A stretch of 64,000 bases of DNA from Pseudonocardia sp. 73-21 (GCF_001899645.1 NZ_MKVV01000044.1:192544-256543), one strand, 5' to 3'; positions 43,307 through 52,028 are shown, counted from the first letter of the stretch. Numbers and translations: made by a program. Notes: a model not told the origin generated them from the letters alone.

Positions 43307-43717
43307 TCATGGCGACGCTTGTGCGGTGCCCGTCCGGACCGCCGCCACCCCCTGGATCTCGATGAGTGCCTCCGGCTGCCACAACGACGTGACGCCGATG
43401 CCCGCCATCGCCGGGTAGTCGGTGCCCGCCAGCTCCCGCCACACGCGCCCGATCTCCCGGCCGCATCTCTGGTAGTCGGGGATGTCGGTCAGGTAGATCG
43501 TGACGCCGAGCAGGTCCGGCGGCTGCCCACCCGCCGCCCGCAGCGCCGTCAGGAGGTTGGTGAACGCCTGGCGGAACTGCTCGACGATTCCGCCCGGAAC
43601 GATCTTGCCGTCGCCGTCCATCGCGGTCTGCCCCGAGAGGTGGATGGCGTCCCCGTGCCGCACGGCGTGGGTGAAACCGGAGGGCCGGGCCAGCTCCGGC
43701 GGGTTGACGTACTCCAT
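43307..43717 (-). CDS. RidA-family imine/enamine deaminase
   Basis: A 136-residue trimeric YjgF/YER057c/UK114-type protein. Family hallmarks: GFTHAVRHGDAIHLSGQTAM, VEQFRQAFTNLLTALRAAGG, and Arg plus Glu in LIEIQGVAAVR near the C-terminus (the consensus has Glu beside the Arg that binds the carboxylate; here EIQGVAAV). RidA proteins hydrolyse reactive enamines and imines. It is divergent from the cupin gene. In this context it could hydrolyse the amino-cyclohexene product of the monooxygenase-reductase. Confidence 0.87.
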   Translation of the reverse strand: MEYVNPPELARPSGFTHAVRHGDAIHLSGQTAMDGDGKIVPGGIVEQFRQAFTNLLTALRAAGGQPPDLLGVTIYLTDIPDYQRCGREIGRVWRELAGTDYPAMAGIGVTSLWQPEALIEIQGVAAVRTGTAQASP

Positions 43718-43761
43718 CGGCTACTCCTCGACGCGTCGCTCCTGATGTGTTTTCATGACTA

Positions 43762-43783
43762 CCGTAACGAAGACGACATACGG
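43762..43783. promoter_or_regulatory. Inverted repeat CCGTA-N12-TACGG in the RidA/cupin divergent promoter
   Basis: CCGTA (43762-43766) and TACGG (43779-43783) lie 13 bases before the cupin start and 45 bases from the RidA start, in an unusually AT-rich stretch. It is a candidate PaaX site for the aryl-CoA genes; the short arms make this tentative. Confidence 0.35.
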
Positions 43784-43795
43784 AAGCGAGGGTTC

Positions 43796-44227
43796 ATGTC
43801 CACCGATCTGAAGGTCGTCCCGGTCGTCACCCGCAAGGGCCAGGAGTTCGGCGGCACCGAGCAGTCCGGCGGTGCGGTCCGCATCTCCGGCGTCTCCCCC
43901 CAGCACACGCCCGCCACGCGCATCTGGTTCGGCAAGGTGAGCAACGAGCCCGGTTACCGCTCGCTGCCCCACCACCACGGCGAGGCCGAGACCGGCGGCT
44001 ACGTGCTCACCGGCTCCGCCCGCATCTACTTCGGCGAGAACTACTCCGAGTACCTCGACATGACCGAGGGCGACTTCGTGTTCGTGCCGCCGTACATGCC
44101 GCACGTCGAGGCCAACATGAGCACCACCGAGGAGCTCGTCTGGCTCACCTGCCGCACGCCGGACAACATCGTGGTCAACCTCGACGAGGTCGACGACGCC
44201 ACCCTGGCCGGATTCCGGCGCGCATGA
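43796..44227 (+). CDS. Cupin-domain protein of the aryl-CoA cluster
   Basis: A 143-residue single cupin. Motif 1 is LPHHHGEAETGGYVLTGSAR with metal ligands His59-61 and Glu63 and motif 2 is GDFVFVPPYMPHVEAN with His103. It may be a small dioxygenase, isomerase or metal-dependent hydrolase; the cluster context favours a step in ring cleavage or a regulator-like role. ATG 43796 follows CGAGGG. It overlaps the thioesterase by 4 bases. Confidence 0.78.
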   Translation: MSTDLKVVPVVTRKGQEFGGTEQSGGAVRISGVSPQHTPATRIWFGKVSNEPGYRSLPHHHGEAETGGYVLTGSARIYFGENYSEYLDMTEGDFVFVPPYMPHVEANMSTTEELVWLTCRTPDNIVVNLDEVDDATLAGFRRA

Positions 44228-45069
44228 GCACCTCGAAGCCGTTGCTGGAAGTCCTGACCCTGACGCCGGACGGCGACGACACCTTCGTCGGCCACCCCCA
44301 GGTGATCCCGTCCGGCCGCATCTACGGCGGCGAGCTCGTCGCCCGGGCCCAGGTCGCGATGGCCCACACCGTCGGCGACGACAGACGCGTCCACTCGCTC
44401 CACGGGTACTTCCTCCGCGCCGGCGACGTCCACCAGCCCACGCGCTGGGTCGTGCAGCGCCTGCGCGACGGCCGCAGCTTCTCCGCCCGCACCGTCTCGG
44501 CGATGCAGGGCGACCGTGTGCTCTTCCACGCGATGGCGTCGTTCCAGGTACCGGGTCCGGGCGTCGAGCACCAGGACCCGATCCCGGATCTCCCCGACCC
44601 CGAGACGCTGCCGACCTCCGAGGAAGCCCTCAGGGGCACGGACGTCCGGGACACCCACTACTGGTCCCACGACCGCAGCTTCGACATCCGCCACAGCCCC
44701 ACCGCCGTCTACACCGCCGCCGACGGCGAGCCCTCCACCCGTCAGACGGTGTGGCTGCGCGCCTGGGAGTCCCTGCCCGACGACCCGGCCCTGCACCGCA
44801 GCGCCCTCGCCTACGTCTGCGACTACACGATGCTCGAGCCGGTACTGCGCCGGCACGGCGCCGCGTGGGCGGACGACGGCGTCGTCACCGCCAGCCTCGA
44901 CCACGCCATGTGGTGGCACCACGACGGCCGCATGGACGGCTGGGTGGCGCTGGTGCAGGAGTCGCCGATCGCCACCCGCGGACTCGGTCTCGGTACCGCC
45001 CGCCTCTACACCCACGACGGCACTCTGCTGGCCAGCGTCGTCCAGGAAGGCCTCGTGCACCTCCCCTGA
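44224..45069 (+). CDS. Acyl-CoA thioesterase II (TesB-like double hotdog)
   Basis: A 281-residue TesB-type thioesterase. The first hotdog has RIYGGELVARAQVAMAHTVG and SLHGYFLRAGDVHQPTRWVV; the second has ALAYVCDYTMLEPVLRRHG and SLDHAMWWHHDGRMDGWVAL, ending with the family's GLGTARLYTHDGTLLASVVQ. The Asp in CDYT is at the usual catalytic site. It probably releases CoA from dead-end or final acyl-CoAs of the aryl-CoA pathway. It starts with ATGA on the cupin stop. Confidence 0.87.
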   Translation: MSTSKPLLEVLTLTPDGDDTFVGHPQVIPSGRIYGGELVARAQVAMAHTVGDDRRVHSLHGYFLRAGDVHQPTRWVVQRLRDGRSFSARTVSAMQGDRVLFHAMASFQVPGPGVEHQDPIPDLPDPETLPTSEEALRGTDVRDTHYWSHDRSFDIRHSPTAVYTAADGEPSTRQTVWLRAWESLPDDPALHRSALAYVCDYTMLEPVLRRHGAAWADDGVVTASLDHAMWWHHDGRMDGWVALVQESPIATRGLGLGTARLYTHDGTLLASVVQEGLVHLP

Positions 45070-45084
45070 TCTGGAGAATCACCG

Positions 45085-46401
45085 ATGACCGAGCGGCCCT
45101 TCTGGAACCCCAAGACCGAGCAACTGCCCCGCGGGGAGCTGCGCGCCCTCCAGCTCACCAAGCTGCGCCTGCTCGCCGAGTGGGCGCAGGCCCGCAGCCC
45201 GCACTACGAGCGCACGTTCGCCGAGGCCGGGTTCCGCCCCGAGCAGCTGCGCACCTGGGCCGACATCGACCGCATCCCGTTCCTCACCCGCGAGGAGTGG
45301 ATGCGCAGCCAGGACGAGCACCCGCCCTACGGCGAGCTGCCCGTCGTCGGGCCCGAGGCCGCGATCCGCGTCCACACCACCAGCGGCACGTCCGGCCGCA
45401 CGCCGTTGCGGGCTCTGGACAGCCGCAAGGACTGGTCGTGGGCCGCCGAGATGTGGTGCTACGCGCTGTGGGCAGCGGGCGTCCGGCCACGCGACGTCGG
45501 TTACGTCGCGTTCGGCTACGGCTCGTTCATCGGCTTCTGGGGTCTGCACAACGGCCTGGAGAAGCTCGGCGCGCTGACCGTCCCCGGCGGGGCGCAGACC
45601 ACCCCGAGCCGGATCAGGCAGATCGTCGACTTCGGCGCCACCGTCGTCGCGTCCACCCCCACGTACGCGTTGCGTCTGAGCGCCGAGGCCGGGGCGATGG
45701 GCGTCGACCTGCGCAGCGGGTCGGTGCACACCGTGATCCTGTCCGGTGAGCCCGTCGTGGCGGAGACGAAGGCGCTCATCGAGGAGCGCTGGGGCGCCCG
45801 GGCCTACGACACGGCGGGGATGACGGAGATCTCGACGATCTTCATGTTCGAGGCGGCCGACCAGCCCGGCGGCAGCCACGTGATCGAGGACCACTTCATC
45901 GAGCAGGTGATCGACCCCGTGACGGGGGCCGAGGTCGGCTACGGCGAGCGCGGCGAACGCGTCTGCACCTCCTTCGGCCGCAGCACCACACCGCTGCTGC
46001 GCTACCGCACCGCCGACATGGTGGTGAAGGTCCCCAGCCGCACCGCCCGCACCTGGGACCTCTACCAGGGCGGCATCATCGGCCGCGTCGACGACATGAA
46101 GCTCGTGCGCGGCACCAACGTCTACCCCGGCGCGATCGAGGCCATCGTCCGCGGCTTCGACCACATCGAGGAGTTCCAGGTCCGCATCGAGCGGCAGGGC
46201 GACCGCGACGAGATCGTCCTGTGCGTCGAGCCCGTCGCGACGATGGGCGACGAGCCGTGGGGCCGCCTCGCCGCGGATCTCGCGCGCGACCTCGCCGGCG
46301 CCCACGAGGGCCTCCGGTTCCACATCGAGCGCGCCCCGTGCGGCGCCCTGCCCCGCTTCGAGCTCAAGGCCAAGCGGCTGACCGACCTGAGGAGCGTGTG
46401 A
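45085..46401 (+). CDS. PaaK-like aryl-CoA ligase (AMP-forming)
   Basis: A 438-residue enzyme of the phenylacetate-CoA ligase branch of the ANL family. P-loop HTTSGTSGRTPLRAL (~96-110), YDTAGMTEISTIF (A5, around 235) and YRTADMVV (A7), with the C-terminal GRVDDMKLVRGTNVYPGAIE loop that carries the mobile domain. The size and YPGAIE motif fit 2-aminobenzoate- or phenylacetate-CoA ligases. It activates an aromatic acid with ATP and CoA for the downstream monooxygenase-reductase. ATG 45085 follows TGGAGAA. Confidence 0.87.
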   Translation: MTERPFWNPKTEQLPRGELRALQLTKLRLLAEWAQARSPHYERTFAEAGFRPEQLRTWADIDRIPFLTREEWMRSQDEHPPYGELPVVGPEAAIRVHTTSGTSGRTPLRALDSRKDWSWAAEMWCYALWAAGVRPRDVGYVAFGYGSFIGFWGLHNGLEKLGALTVPGGAQTTPSRIRQIVDFGATVVASTPTYALRLSAEAGAMGVDLRSGSVHTVILSGEPVVAETKALIEERWGARAYDTAGMTEISTIFMFEAADQPGGSHVIEDHFIEQVIDPVTGAEVGYGERGERVCTSFGRSTTPLLRYRTADMVVKVPSRTARTWDLYQGGIIGRVDDMKLVRGTNVYPGAIEAIVRGFDHIEEFQVRIERQGDRDEIVLCVEPVATMGDEPWGRLAADLARDLAGAHEGLRFHIERAPCGALPRFELKAKRLTDLRSV

Positions 46402-46667
46402 TGGCGACCGAGCGGAGCTTGCCGGAGCGAGCAGGCAACACCGAGCGGAGCCTGCCGGAGCGAGCAAGCAGCACCGATCTCCTGGGACGCACGACCACCG
46501 CCGACGAGGACGCCGTGCTCGCCGTCTACGACCAGCTCCGCGAGCTCGTCCGCAGCGACCTCCCGCCGTGCGCCGCCGCCGGCCTCCGCGCCGCGCTCGC
46601 GAGCGTCGCCGTCGTCGTCACCGACCTCGGGCTGCGGTTCGAGCACCTGCTGGACGAGGGGTTCTGA
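46401..46667 (+). CDS. Small unknown protein between ligase and monooxygenase-reductase
   Basis: An 88-residue protein whose ATG shares one base with the ligase stop (TGATG) and whose stop is two bases before the next ATG. Residues 3-24 are two copies of TERSLPERA-xx. The rest (DEDAVLAVYDQLRELVRSDL, then VAVVVTDLGLRFEHLLDEGF) looks helical and real. Its position between the two catalytic genes suggests an accessory or chaperone-like role. I do not recognise the family. Confidence 0.65.
   Translation: MATERSLPERAGNTERSLPERASSTDLLGRTTTADEDAVLAVYDQLRELVRSDLPPCAAAGLRAALASVAVVVTDLGLRFEHLLDEGF
46407..46472 (+). repeat. 33-bp in-frame tandem duplication
   Basis: Two 33-base units (46407-46439 and 46440-46472), each beginning ACCGAGCGGAGC, differ at four bases. 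They encode the duplicated TERSLPERA segment at the start of the small protein. The inner ACCGAGCGGAGC...GCCGGAGCGAGC is itself partly self-complementary-like and occurs as a recurring motif type in GC-rich actinobacteria. Confidence 0.85.
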
Positions 46668-46669
46668 GC

Positions 46670-48946
46670 ATGAAGATCGCATCCGTCGGGGGCGGCCCGG
46701 GCGGGCTGTTCAGCGCGATCCTGCTGAAGAAGTCCGACCCCACCCGCGAGATCACCGTCTACGAGCGCAACGCCGCCGACGACACGTTCGGCTTCGGCGT
46801 CGTGTTCTCCCAGGAGACGCTCGACAACATCGCCGACGCCGACCCGGAGTCGTTCGGGCGCATCGAGGCCGGGTTCCGGCACTGGAGCGCGATCGACACC
46901 GACTTCCTCGGCGTCCGCGAGCGCTCCGACGGCCACGCGTTCGCCGCGCTGGAGCGCAAGCGGCTGCTGGCCATCCTCGGCGAGCGGGCGCTGGAGCTGG
47001 GCGTCGACGTCCGGTACCGCACCCCGGCTCCGGCTCTCGCGGACCTCCAGCGCGACAACGACCTCGTCATCGCCTCCGACGGCGTGAACTCCCCGATCCG
47101 GACGGCGCTGGCGGAGCACCTCCACCCGAGCGTCGACCGCCGCTCGGCCAAGTACGTCTGGTTCGGCACCACGCGCCCGTTCGACTGCTTCACGTTCCTG
47201 TTCGTGGAGACCGAGTTCGGCCTGTTCTGGGCCCACATCTACCCCTTCGACTCCCGACGCGCCACGTTCATCGTGGAGACCGACGAGCAGACGTGGCGCC
47301 GCGCCGGCCTCGACGCGTACGCCACCGTCGCCCGCAAGCCGGGTGAGAACGACGAGGCCACGATGGCCTTCTGCGAGCGGATCTTCGCCGAGCACCTCGA
47401 CGGCCACGCGCTGATCGGCAACAACTCCGGCTGGCTGTCGTTCACGGTCATCCGCAACCGCAGCTGGTCGGCCGACAACGTCGCGCTCGTCGGCGATGCC
47501 GCTCACACCGCGCACTTCTCCATCGGCTCGGGCATCAAACTCGCGCTGGAGGACGCGATCAGCCTCGCCGCCTCCGTCCACCGCGAGCCCAGCATCGAGG
47601 CCGCGCTCAAGGCGTACGAGGACGACCGGCAGCCGGTTGTCGCGTCGCTGCAGCGCTCGGCGCAGACCAGCCTGGAGTGGTTCGAGGGCGCGGCGCGCTA
47701 CCGCGACCTGCCGCCCGAGCAGTTCGTGTTCCAGCTGCTCACGCGCAGCCAGCGCGTCACGTACGACAACCTCAAGCTGCGCGACGTGTCCTATGTGGAC
47801 CGGCTGGACCGTTGGCTGGCCGACCGCACCCGCGCGCTGGGTCTGTCCGTTGTGGACGGAACGCCGCCGATGTTCCACCCCTACACGCTCCGCGGCGTGG
47901 AGCTGGCCAACCGGATCGTCGTCTCGCCGATGGCGCAGTACTCCGCCGTCGACGGGATGCCTACCGACTGGCACCTCGTGCACCTCGGCGGGCGGGCGGT
48001 CGGCGGGGCGGGGCTGGTCATGACCGAGATGACCTGCACGTCGCCGGACGCGCGGATCACGCCCGGCTGCCCCGGCATCTGGAACGACGAGCAGGCCGCC
48101 GCGTGGGGCCGTGTCGTCGAGTTCGTGCACGCCAACAGCGAGGCGAAGATCGGGCTGCAGCTGGGCCACGCCGGCCGCAAGGGCTCCACCAAGGTCATGT
48201 GGGAGGGCATCGACGACCCGCTCGACGACGGCAACTGGGAGATCCTCGGCCCGTCGCCGATCCCGTACCGCTCCGACTCCGAGGTACCGCGGGAGATGAG
48301 GCAGGACGACATCGACGCCGTGATCACCGACCACGTCGCCGCTGCGCAGCGTGCCGCCGCGGTCGGCTTCGACCTGCTGGAGCTGCACTTCGCGCACGGC
48401 TACCTGGTCTCGAGCTTCCTGTCGCCGCTGTCGAACCACCGCACCGACGGCTACGGCGGCGACCTCGCCGGCCGCGCCCGCTTCGGCCTCGAGATCCTCG
48501 ACGCCGTGCGCGCCGGGTGGACCGGCCCGATCAGTGTGCGGATCAGCGCCACCGACTGGGTGGACGGCGGCTTCACCGGCGACGACGCCGTCGCGCTCGC
48601 CCGGATGCTGGCCGAGCACGGCGCCGACATCGTCGACGTCTCCACCGGCCAGACCAGCACCGACGCGGAGCCCGCGTACGGGCGGCTCTACCAGACGCCG
48701 TTCGCGGACCGGATCCGTCAGGAGACCGGGATCCCGACCATGACCGTCGGCGCCATCGCCTCGGTCGAGGACGCCAACACGATCATCGCCAGCGGCCGCG
48801 CGGACCTGTGCTGCCTGGCCCGCCCGCACCTGGTCGACCCGTACTGGACGCTCAACGCGGCGCTGGACCAGGACTACCGCGGCCACCCCGCACCGAAGCA
48901 GTACCGGGCGGGGATGGGAGCGCGGCGACGCGCACAACAGCCCTGA
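46670..48946 (+). CDS. Bifunctional aryl-CoA monooxygenase/reductase (2-aminobenzoyl-CoA or salicylyl-CoA type)
   Basis: A 758-residue fusion. Residues 1-~385 are an FAD aromatic hydroxylase: [15 protein letters not shown] at the start and [18 protein letters not shown] (~273-290). Residues ~400-750 are an Old-Yellow-Enzyme-type flavin reductase: [58 protein letters not shown] and [18 protein letters not shown]. This pairing is known from 2-aminobenzoyl-CoA monooxygenase/reductase, which hydroxylates and then reduces the ring, and from salicylyl-CoA 5-hydroxylase. The upstream ligase supplies the aryl-CoA. The 3' end overlaps a convergent gene by 95 bases. Confidence 0.9.
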   Translation: MKIASVGGGPGGLFSAILLKKSDPTREITVYERNAADDTFGFGVVFSQETLDNIADADPESFGRIEAGFRHWSAIDTDFLGVRERSDGHAFAALERKRLLAILGERALELGVDVRYRTPAPALADLQRDNDLVIASDGVNSPIRTALAEHLHPSVDRRSAKYVWFGTTRPFDCFTFLFVETEFGLFWAHIYPFDSRRATFIVETDEQTWRRAGLDAYATVARKPGENDEATMAFCERIFAEHLDGHALIGNNSGWLSFTVIRNRSWSADNVALVGDAAHTAHFSIGSGIKLALEDAISLAASVHREPSIEAALKAYEDDRQPVVASLQRSAQTSLEWFEGAARYRDLPPEQFVFQLLTRSQRVTYDNLKLRDVSYVDRLDRWLADRTRALGLSVVDGTPPMFHPYTLRGVELANRIVVSPMAQYSAVDGMPTDWHLVHLGGRAVGGAGLVMTEMTCTSPDARITPGCPGIWNDEQAAAWGRVVEFVHANSEAKIGLQLGHAGRKGSTKVMWEGIDDPLDDGNWEILGPSPIPYRSDSEVPREMRQDDIDAVITDHVAAAQRAAAVGFDLLELHFAHGYLVSSFLSPLSNHRTDGYGGDLAGRARFGLEILDAVRAGWTGPISVRISATDWVDGGFTGDDAVALARMLAEHGADIVDVSTGQTSTDAEPAYGRLYQTPFADRIRQETGIPTMTVGAIASVEDANTIIASGRADLCCLARPHLVDPYWTLNAALDQDYRGHPAPKQYRAGMGARRRAQQP

Positions 48947-49484
48947 GCCGGCTCTCCAGGTGCGGAGCCCCGATCCGGTTGTCGATCTCCGTGTGCGGCA
49001 CCGGTGGCGGCACGTCCGGCCGCATCCGGGCCAGGAACGCGTCGAAGCCGGCCTGTTTGCCCAGGTCCTGGGCCCGACCCCGGCCGGCCAGTCGCGCGCG
49101 GAGCGTCGCGGCGTCGCTGCGCACCCACAGCAGCCGGACGGGATCACCGCCCAGCTCCGCCACCCACGACGCCCACCGCGCCGGGTCGCGGATCTGCCCG
49201 GTGAAGGGCGCCACGAGCATCACCGGGCAGCCGTGGGCGCGGATCTCCCGCGCCGTAACCGTCAGCCCGCCGTACTCGTGGACCTTGACGTGGTCGTCGT
49301 ACCAGTCGCCCTCGCGCTCACCGTCGGACCGCCCGGCGGCGGCGAGCGCGGCCGCGACGAACCCGCCGTAGACGGTGTCCTTGTCCAGCAACGCCGGGAC
49401 GGGGAACAGGAGCGGCAGCAGCAACGACGCCACCGTGCTCTTGCCCGCACCGGGTGGACCCGCGACCACCCAGACCGGCAGCAT
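48852..49484 (-). CDS. P-loop kinase-like ATPase
   Basis: A 210-residue P-loop protein. Walker A is [20 protein letters not shown] at the N-terminus. An acidic element is in [10 protein letters not shown], and [20 protein letters not shown] follows, as in small kinases of nucleosides, shikimate or antibiotics. No substrate is clear. It starts at ATG 49484 or 49493; the longer one shares CATG with the hydratase start. Its proline-rich tail overlaps the monooxygenase-reductase end by 95 bases. Confidence 0.7.
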   Translation of the reverse strand: MLPVWVVAGPPGAGKSTVASLLLPLLFPVPALLDKDTVYGGFVAAALAAAGRSDGEREGDWYDDHVKVHEYGGLTVTAREIRAHGCPVMLVAPFTGQIRDPARWASWVAELGGDPVRLLWVRSDAATLRARLAGRGRAQDLGKQAGFDAFLARMRPDVPPPVPHTEIDNRIGAPHLESRLRAVVRVAALPSPPGTASVRGGRGSPGPAPR

Positions 49485-49491
49485 CCCCGTC

Positions 49492-50271
49492 ATGGCCCCT
49501 CCCATCAGCGTGCAGCAGGACGGCGGTCTCGCCGTCGTCACGATCGACCACCCGCCGCTCAACCTCTACGACGAGGCTATGGGCACCGCGCTCGTCGCCG
49601 CCCTCGACGAGCTGGAATCGATCACCCCGCGAGCGGTGCTGTTCCGGTTCGAGGGCCGGATCGTGACGGGCGGCGTGGACGTCAGCACCTTCGACGCGCT
49701 GGCCGACGCCGAGGCGGCCTCGGCGATGTTCGCCGGGCTGGTGTCCGTCGCGCAGCGGGTGGCCGCACTGGCCTGCCCCACGGTGTTCGCCGCCCACCAC
49801 ACGTGCCTGACCTGGGGGTTCGAGCTCGCACTCGCCTGCGACCTCATCCTGGCCACCGACCGGGCGTCGTTCGGGCTGGTGGAGGCCACCGTCGGGCTGA
49901 CGCCGGCGATGGGCGGCACGCAGCGCCTCGCGGAGCGCGCCGGCAGCGGCCGGGCCCGCGAGTTCGTCATGACCGCCGACCGCTACGACGCCGCCACGAT
50001 GCACGCCTGGGGCGTGGTCAACCGGGTGCTGCCCGTCGAGGGGTTCGACGAGGCGGCCCGCGCGTTCGCCCGGAAGCTCGCCGACGGCCCCACGGTGGCC
50101 CACGCCGCCACGAAGAAGGTGATCGCGGCCTACCTGGAGGGCGGCGTCGCGCAGGCCGACGCCGATGTGCCCTCCATCGCGGGGCCGTTGTTCGACACGA
50201 GCGACCTGCGTGGCGCCATTCGGACGTTCCTCACCGAGGGACCCGGCCACGCGGTGTTCGAGGGCCGTTGA
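49492..50271 (+). CDS. Enoyl-CoA hydratase/isomerase family protein
   Basis: A 259-residue crotonase. [17 protein letters not shown] at the start; the oxyanion segment is [16 protein letters not shown] and [20 protein letters not shown], and the later Glu region [20 protein letters not shown]. The usual first catalytic Glu site reads HTCLTWGFE. It would hydrate or cleave a CoA-bound intermediate after ring dearomatisation. The start ATG 49492 overlaps the divergent kinase start. It ends just before the perfect hairpin. Confidence 0.85.
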   Translation: MAPPISVQQDGGLAVVTIDHPPLNLYDEAMGTALVAALDELESITPRAVLFRFEGRIVTGGVDVSTFDALADAEAASAMFAGLVSVAQRVAALACPTVFAAHHTCLTWGFELALACDLILATDRASFGLVEATVGLTPAMGGTQRLAERAGSGRAREFVMTADRYDAATMHAWGVVNRVLPVEGFDEAARAFARKLADGPTVAHAATKKVIAAYLEGGVAQADADVPSIAGPLFDTSDLRGAIRTFLTEGPGHAVFEGR

Positions 50272-50280
50272 TCCAGGTCT

Positions 50281-50343
50281 GGTCCTTTCGGTGGGAATCG
50301 TGGATCATCCGATTCCACGATTCCCACCGAAAGGACCGACGCC
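50281..50343 (+). promoter_or_regulatory. Perfect 24-bp hairpin enclosing the ribosome-binding site
   Basis: Bases 50281-50304 and 50314-50337 are exact reverse complements with a 9-nt loop. The right arm contains the only good Shine-Dalgarno sequence (AAGGA, 50331-50335) for the DUF4332 gene at 50344, so folded RNA would hide it. In the other view it is the terminator of the hydratase transcript. Confidence 0.8.
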
Positions 50344-50568
50344 ATGGCCGACGGACATGTCGAGAACGACCTCGCCCACCTCAAGGGCATCGGACCGAAG
50401 CATTCCGAGATGCTCAAGTCCATCGGGGTGGACTCCATCAAGGAGCTGCGCCACCGCAACCCGGCGAGCCTCAAGGAGATGATCGAGACCCGGCACGGCA
50501 AGGTCGTCGGCCTGTCGGAGAAGACGGTCCAGACCTGGATCGACGAGGCCAAGGCCTACGCCGGCTGA
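50344..50568 (+). CDS. DUF4332 helix-hairpin-helix protein
   Basis: A 74-residue protein: HLKGIGPKHSEMLKSIGVDS is a helix-hairpin-helix, followed by KELRHRNPASLKEMIE and EKTVQTWIDEAKAYAG. This is the DUF4332 pattern found as short stand-alone proteins in actinobacteria; a DNA- or RNA-binding or scaffold role is possible. Expression is probably controlled by the hairpin over its start. Stop codons of this gene and the convergent lipoprotein are adjacent. Confidence 0.82.
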   Translation: MADGHVENDLAHLKGIGPKHSEMLKSIGVDSIKELRHRNPASLKEMIETRHGKVVGLSEKTVQTWIDEAKAYAG

Positions 50569-51123
50569 TCACCCCGAGGCGAGCTGGCCGTCGCTCGGCA
50601 CCTGGTCGGGCACGGCCACCCCGTCGGCCTTCGAGTCGTTCTGCACGGCGTCGACGGCGCTGCTCACCCCGTTGATGTCCTGGTCGGTGGCCTTGCCGCC
50701 CTTGATCTTCGCCAGGGCCCCGGTCACCGCCGCACCGGCCGCGTCGAAGGGCGCGGCGAGCTTGCACAGCGTCGGCGACGACTCGGCGTCGGCCTTCGCG
50801 AGCTTCAGCTCGTGCACGGTGAAAAGCCCGGCCAACCCCGCTTTGACGGTGGCCCCGACGCCGTGCAGCGACCCCGCCTTGTACGGGTTGTAGATGAAGT
50901 GGTGGAACGCGCCGAACGCGAGGCCCGCGTGCAGCACGAACTTCGTCTTGTCGAAGTTCACACTGCCGACCTGCTGGCATCCCGCACCGCTCGATGCCGC
51001 CGCCGTCGCCGGAGCGGAATTCGCGGACGAAGCGGACGGACCGCACCCGGCCACCACAATCAACCCGACAATGGACAACGCACCCGCAAGTACGCGAATC
51101 TTCCCCCGAAGAATGGTCTGCAC
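50569..51123 (-). CDS. Secreted lipoprotein of unknown function
   Basis: A 184-residue protein. The N-terminus GKIRVLAGALSIVGLIVVAG ends in lipobox VAGC (Cys27), then a Ser/Ala linker. The mature part (FVLHAGLAFGAFHHFIYNPY, then alternating small and charged residues) is helical. Two Cys remain (CQQVG, LCKL) and may pair. Family not recognised. GTG 51123 start. Confidence 0.68.
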   Translation of the reverse strand: MQTILRGKIRVLAGALSIVGLIVVAGCGPSASSANSAPATAAASSGAGCQQVGSVNFDKTKFVLHAGLAFGAFHHFIYNPYKAGSLHGVGATVKAGLAGLFTVHELKLAKADAESSPTLCKLAAPFDAAGAAVTGALAKIKGGKATDQDINGVSSAVDAVQNDSKADGVAVPDQVPSDGQLASG

Positions 51124-51179
51124 AACGGCATCATCACACGACCGGAATGGGTGACCCGGTGGCCGGGTACCGTCCGCGC

Positions 51180-52028
51180 GTGATCGATCCCGTCGACCGG
51201 CACGTCCTGCGCGCGTTCGCCATCGCCCGCACCACCGGCGCCCCTGCCCTCGCCTGTCTGGCCGGCGTCGGCGCCACGCCGGAGGGCACGTTCGGGCTCA
51301 CCGGAGCCCCCGACGGGTGGACGGCCCCGGTCGGGCTCCTGGAGATCGCGGTCCTCGCCGATCTCGCGCTCGGCGCCGCGGCGCGGGCCGAGGCGGGGTC
51401 CGACCGCCGGATGCCGACGCTGGGCCTGACGATCGACCTGGCCGGGGGGTTGCCTCCCGCGGCGCGGCTCACCGTGGCGGCCGACGAGCCCGCGATCGAC
51501 GACGGCTTCGTCTCCACCGCGGGCACCGTGCGCGACGGCGACCGGGCCGTCGGGCACTGCGCGGCCACCTTCGCGCTCGGCTCGGCGGGGTTCGCCGTGC
51601 TGCCGTGGGAGCTCCGCGACGCGGCGTCGGTCGACCCGCTCGCGGAGCCCGACCTGGATGCCGCCGAGACCGGGATGCTCGCGGCGGTCCGGGCCGCGAC
51701 GGGCTCTTCCTGGAGCGACGCCGTCCTCGACGACGCGATCCGCGACGGCCGGCTCCACGCCTCGCCGCTGCTCGCGAACCGGGCCGGCACCGTGCAGGGC
51801 GGGGTGCTGTTCGCCCTCGCCGCCCGGGCCGCGGCGTCAGCCGTCGACGGGCCGGTCCGGATGCGCGGCGGCCACCTCGACTTCCTCTCGGCCGGCGACG
51901 TCGCCCACCCGCTCGACACGACGTCCACGCTGCTCGGTGCGGGTCGCCGCACCTCCTTCGCCCGGGCCGAGATCAGCCAGGACGGGCGGCTCGTCGCGGT
52001 CGGATCCTTCGTCCAGCACGCGGGCTAG
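51180..52028 (+). CDS. Double hotdog-fold thioesterase-like protein (PaaI type)
   Basis: A 282-residue protein with two hotdog halves. The first has VGLLEIAVLADLALGAAARA and RMPTLGLTIDLAGG; the second NRAGTVQGGVLFALAARAAA, GGHLDFLSAGDVAHPLDTT and SFARAEISQDGRLVAVGSF, all PaaI/acyl-CoA-thioesterase-like. Catalytic Asp/Glu residues are not clear in the first half, so one half may be structural. GTG 51180 is the likely start, ATG 51147 the alternative. Its end overlaps the transglutaminase gene by 4 bases. Confidence 0.75.
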   Translation: MIDPVDRHVLRAFAIARTTGAPALACLAGVGATPEGTFGLTGAPDGWTAPVGLLEIAVLADLALGAAARAEAGSDRRMPTLGLTIDLAGGLPPAARLTVAADEPAIDDGFVSTAGTVRDGDRAVGHCAATFALGSAGFAVLPWELRDAASVDPLAEPDLDAAETGMLAAVRAATGSSWSDAVLDDAIRDGRLHASPLLANRAGTVQGGVLFALAARAAASAVDGPVRMRGGHLDFLSAGDVAHPLDTTSTLLGAGRRTSFARAEISQDGRLVAVGSFVQHAG

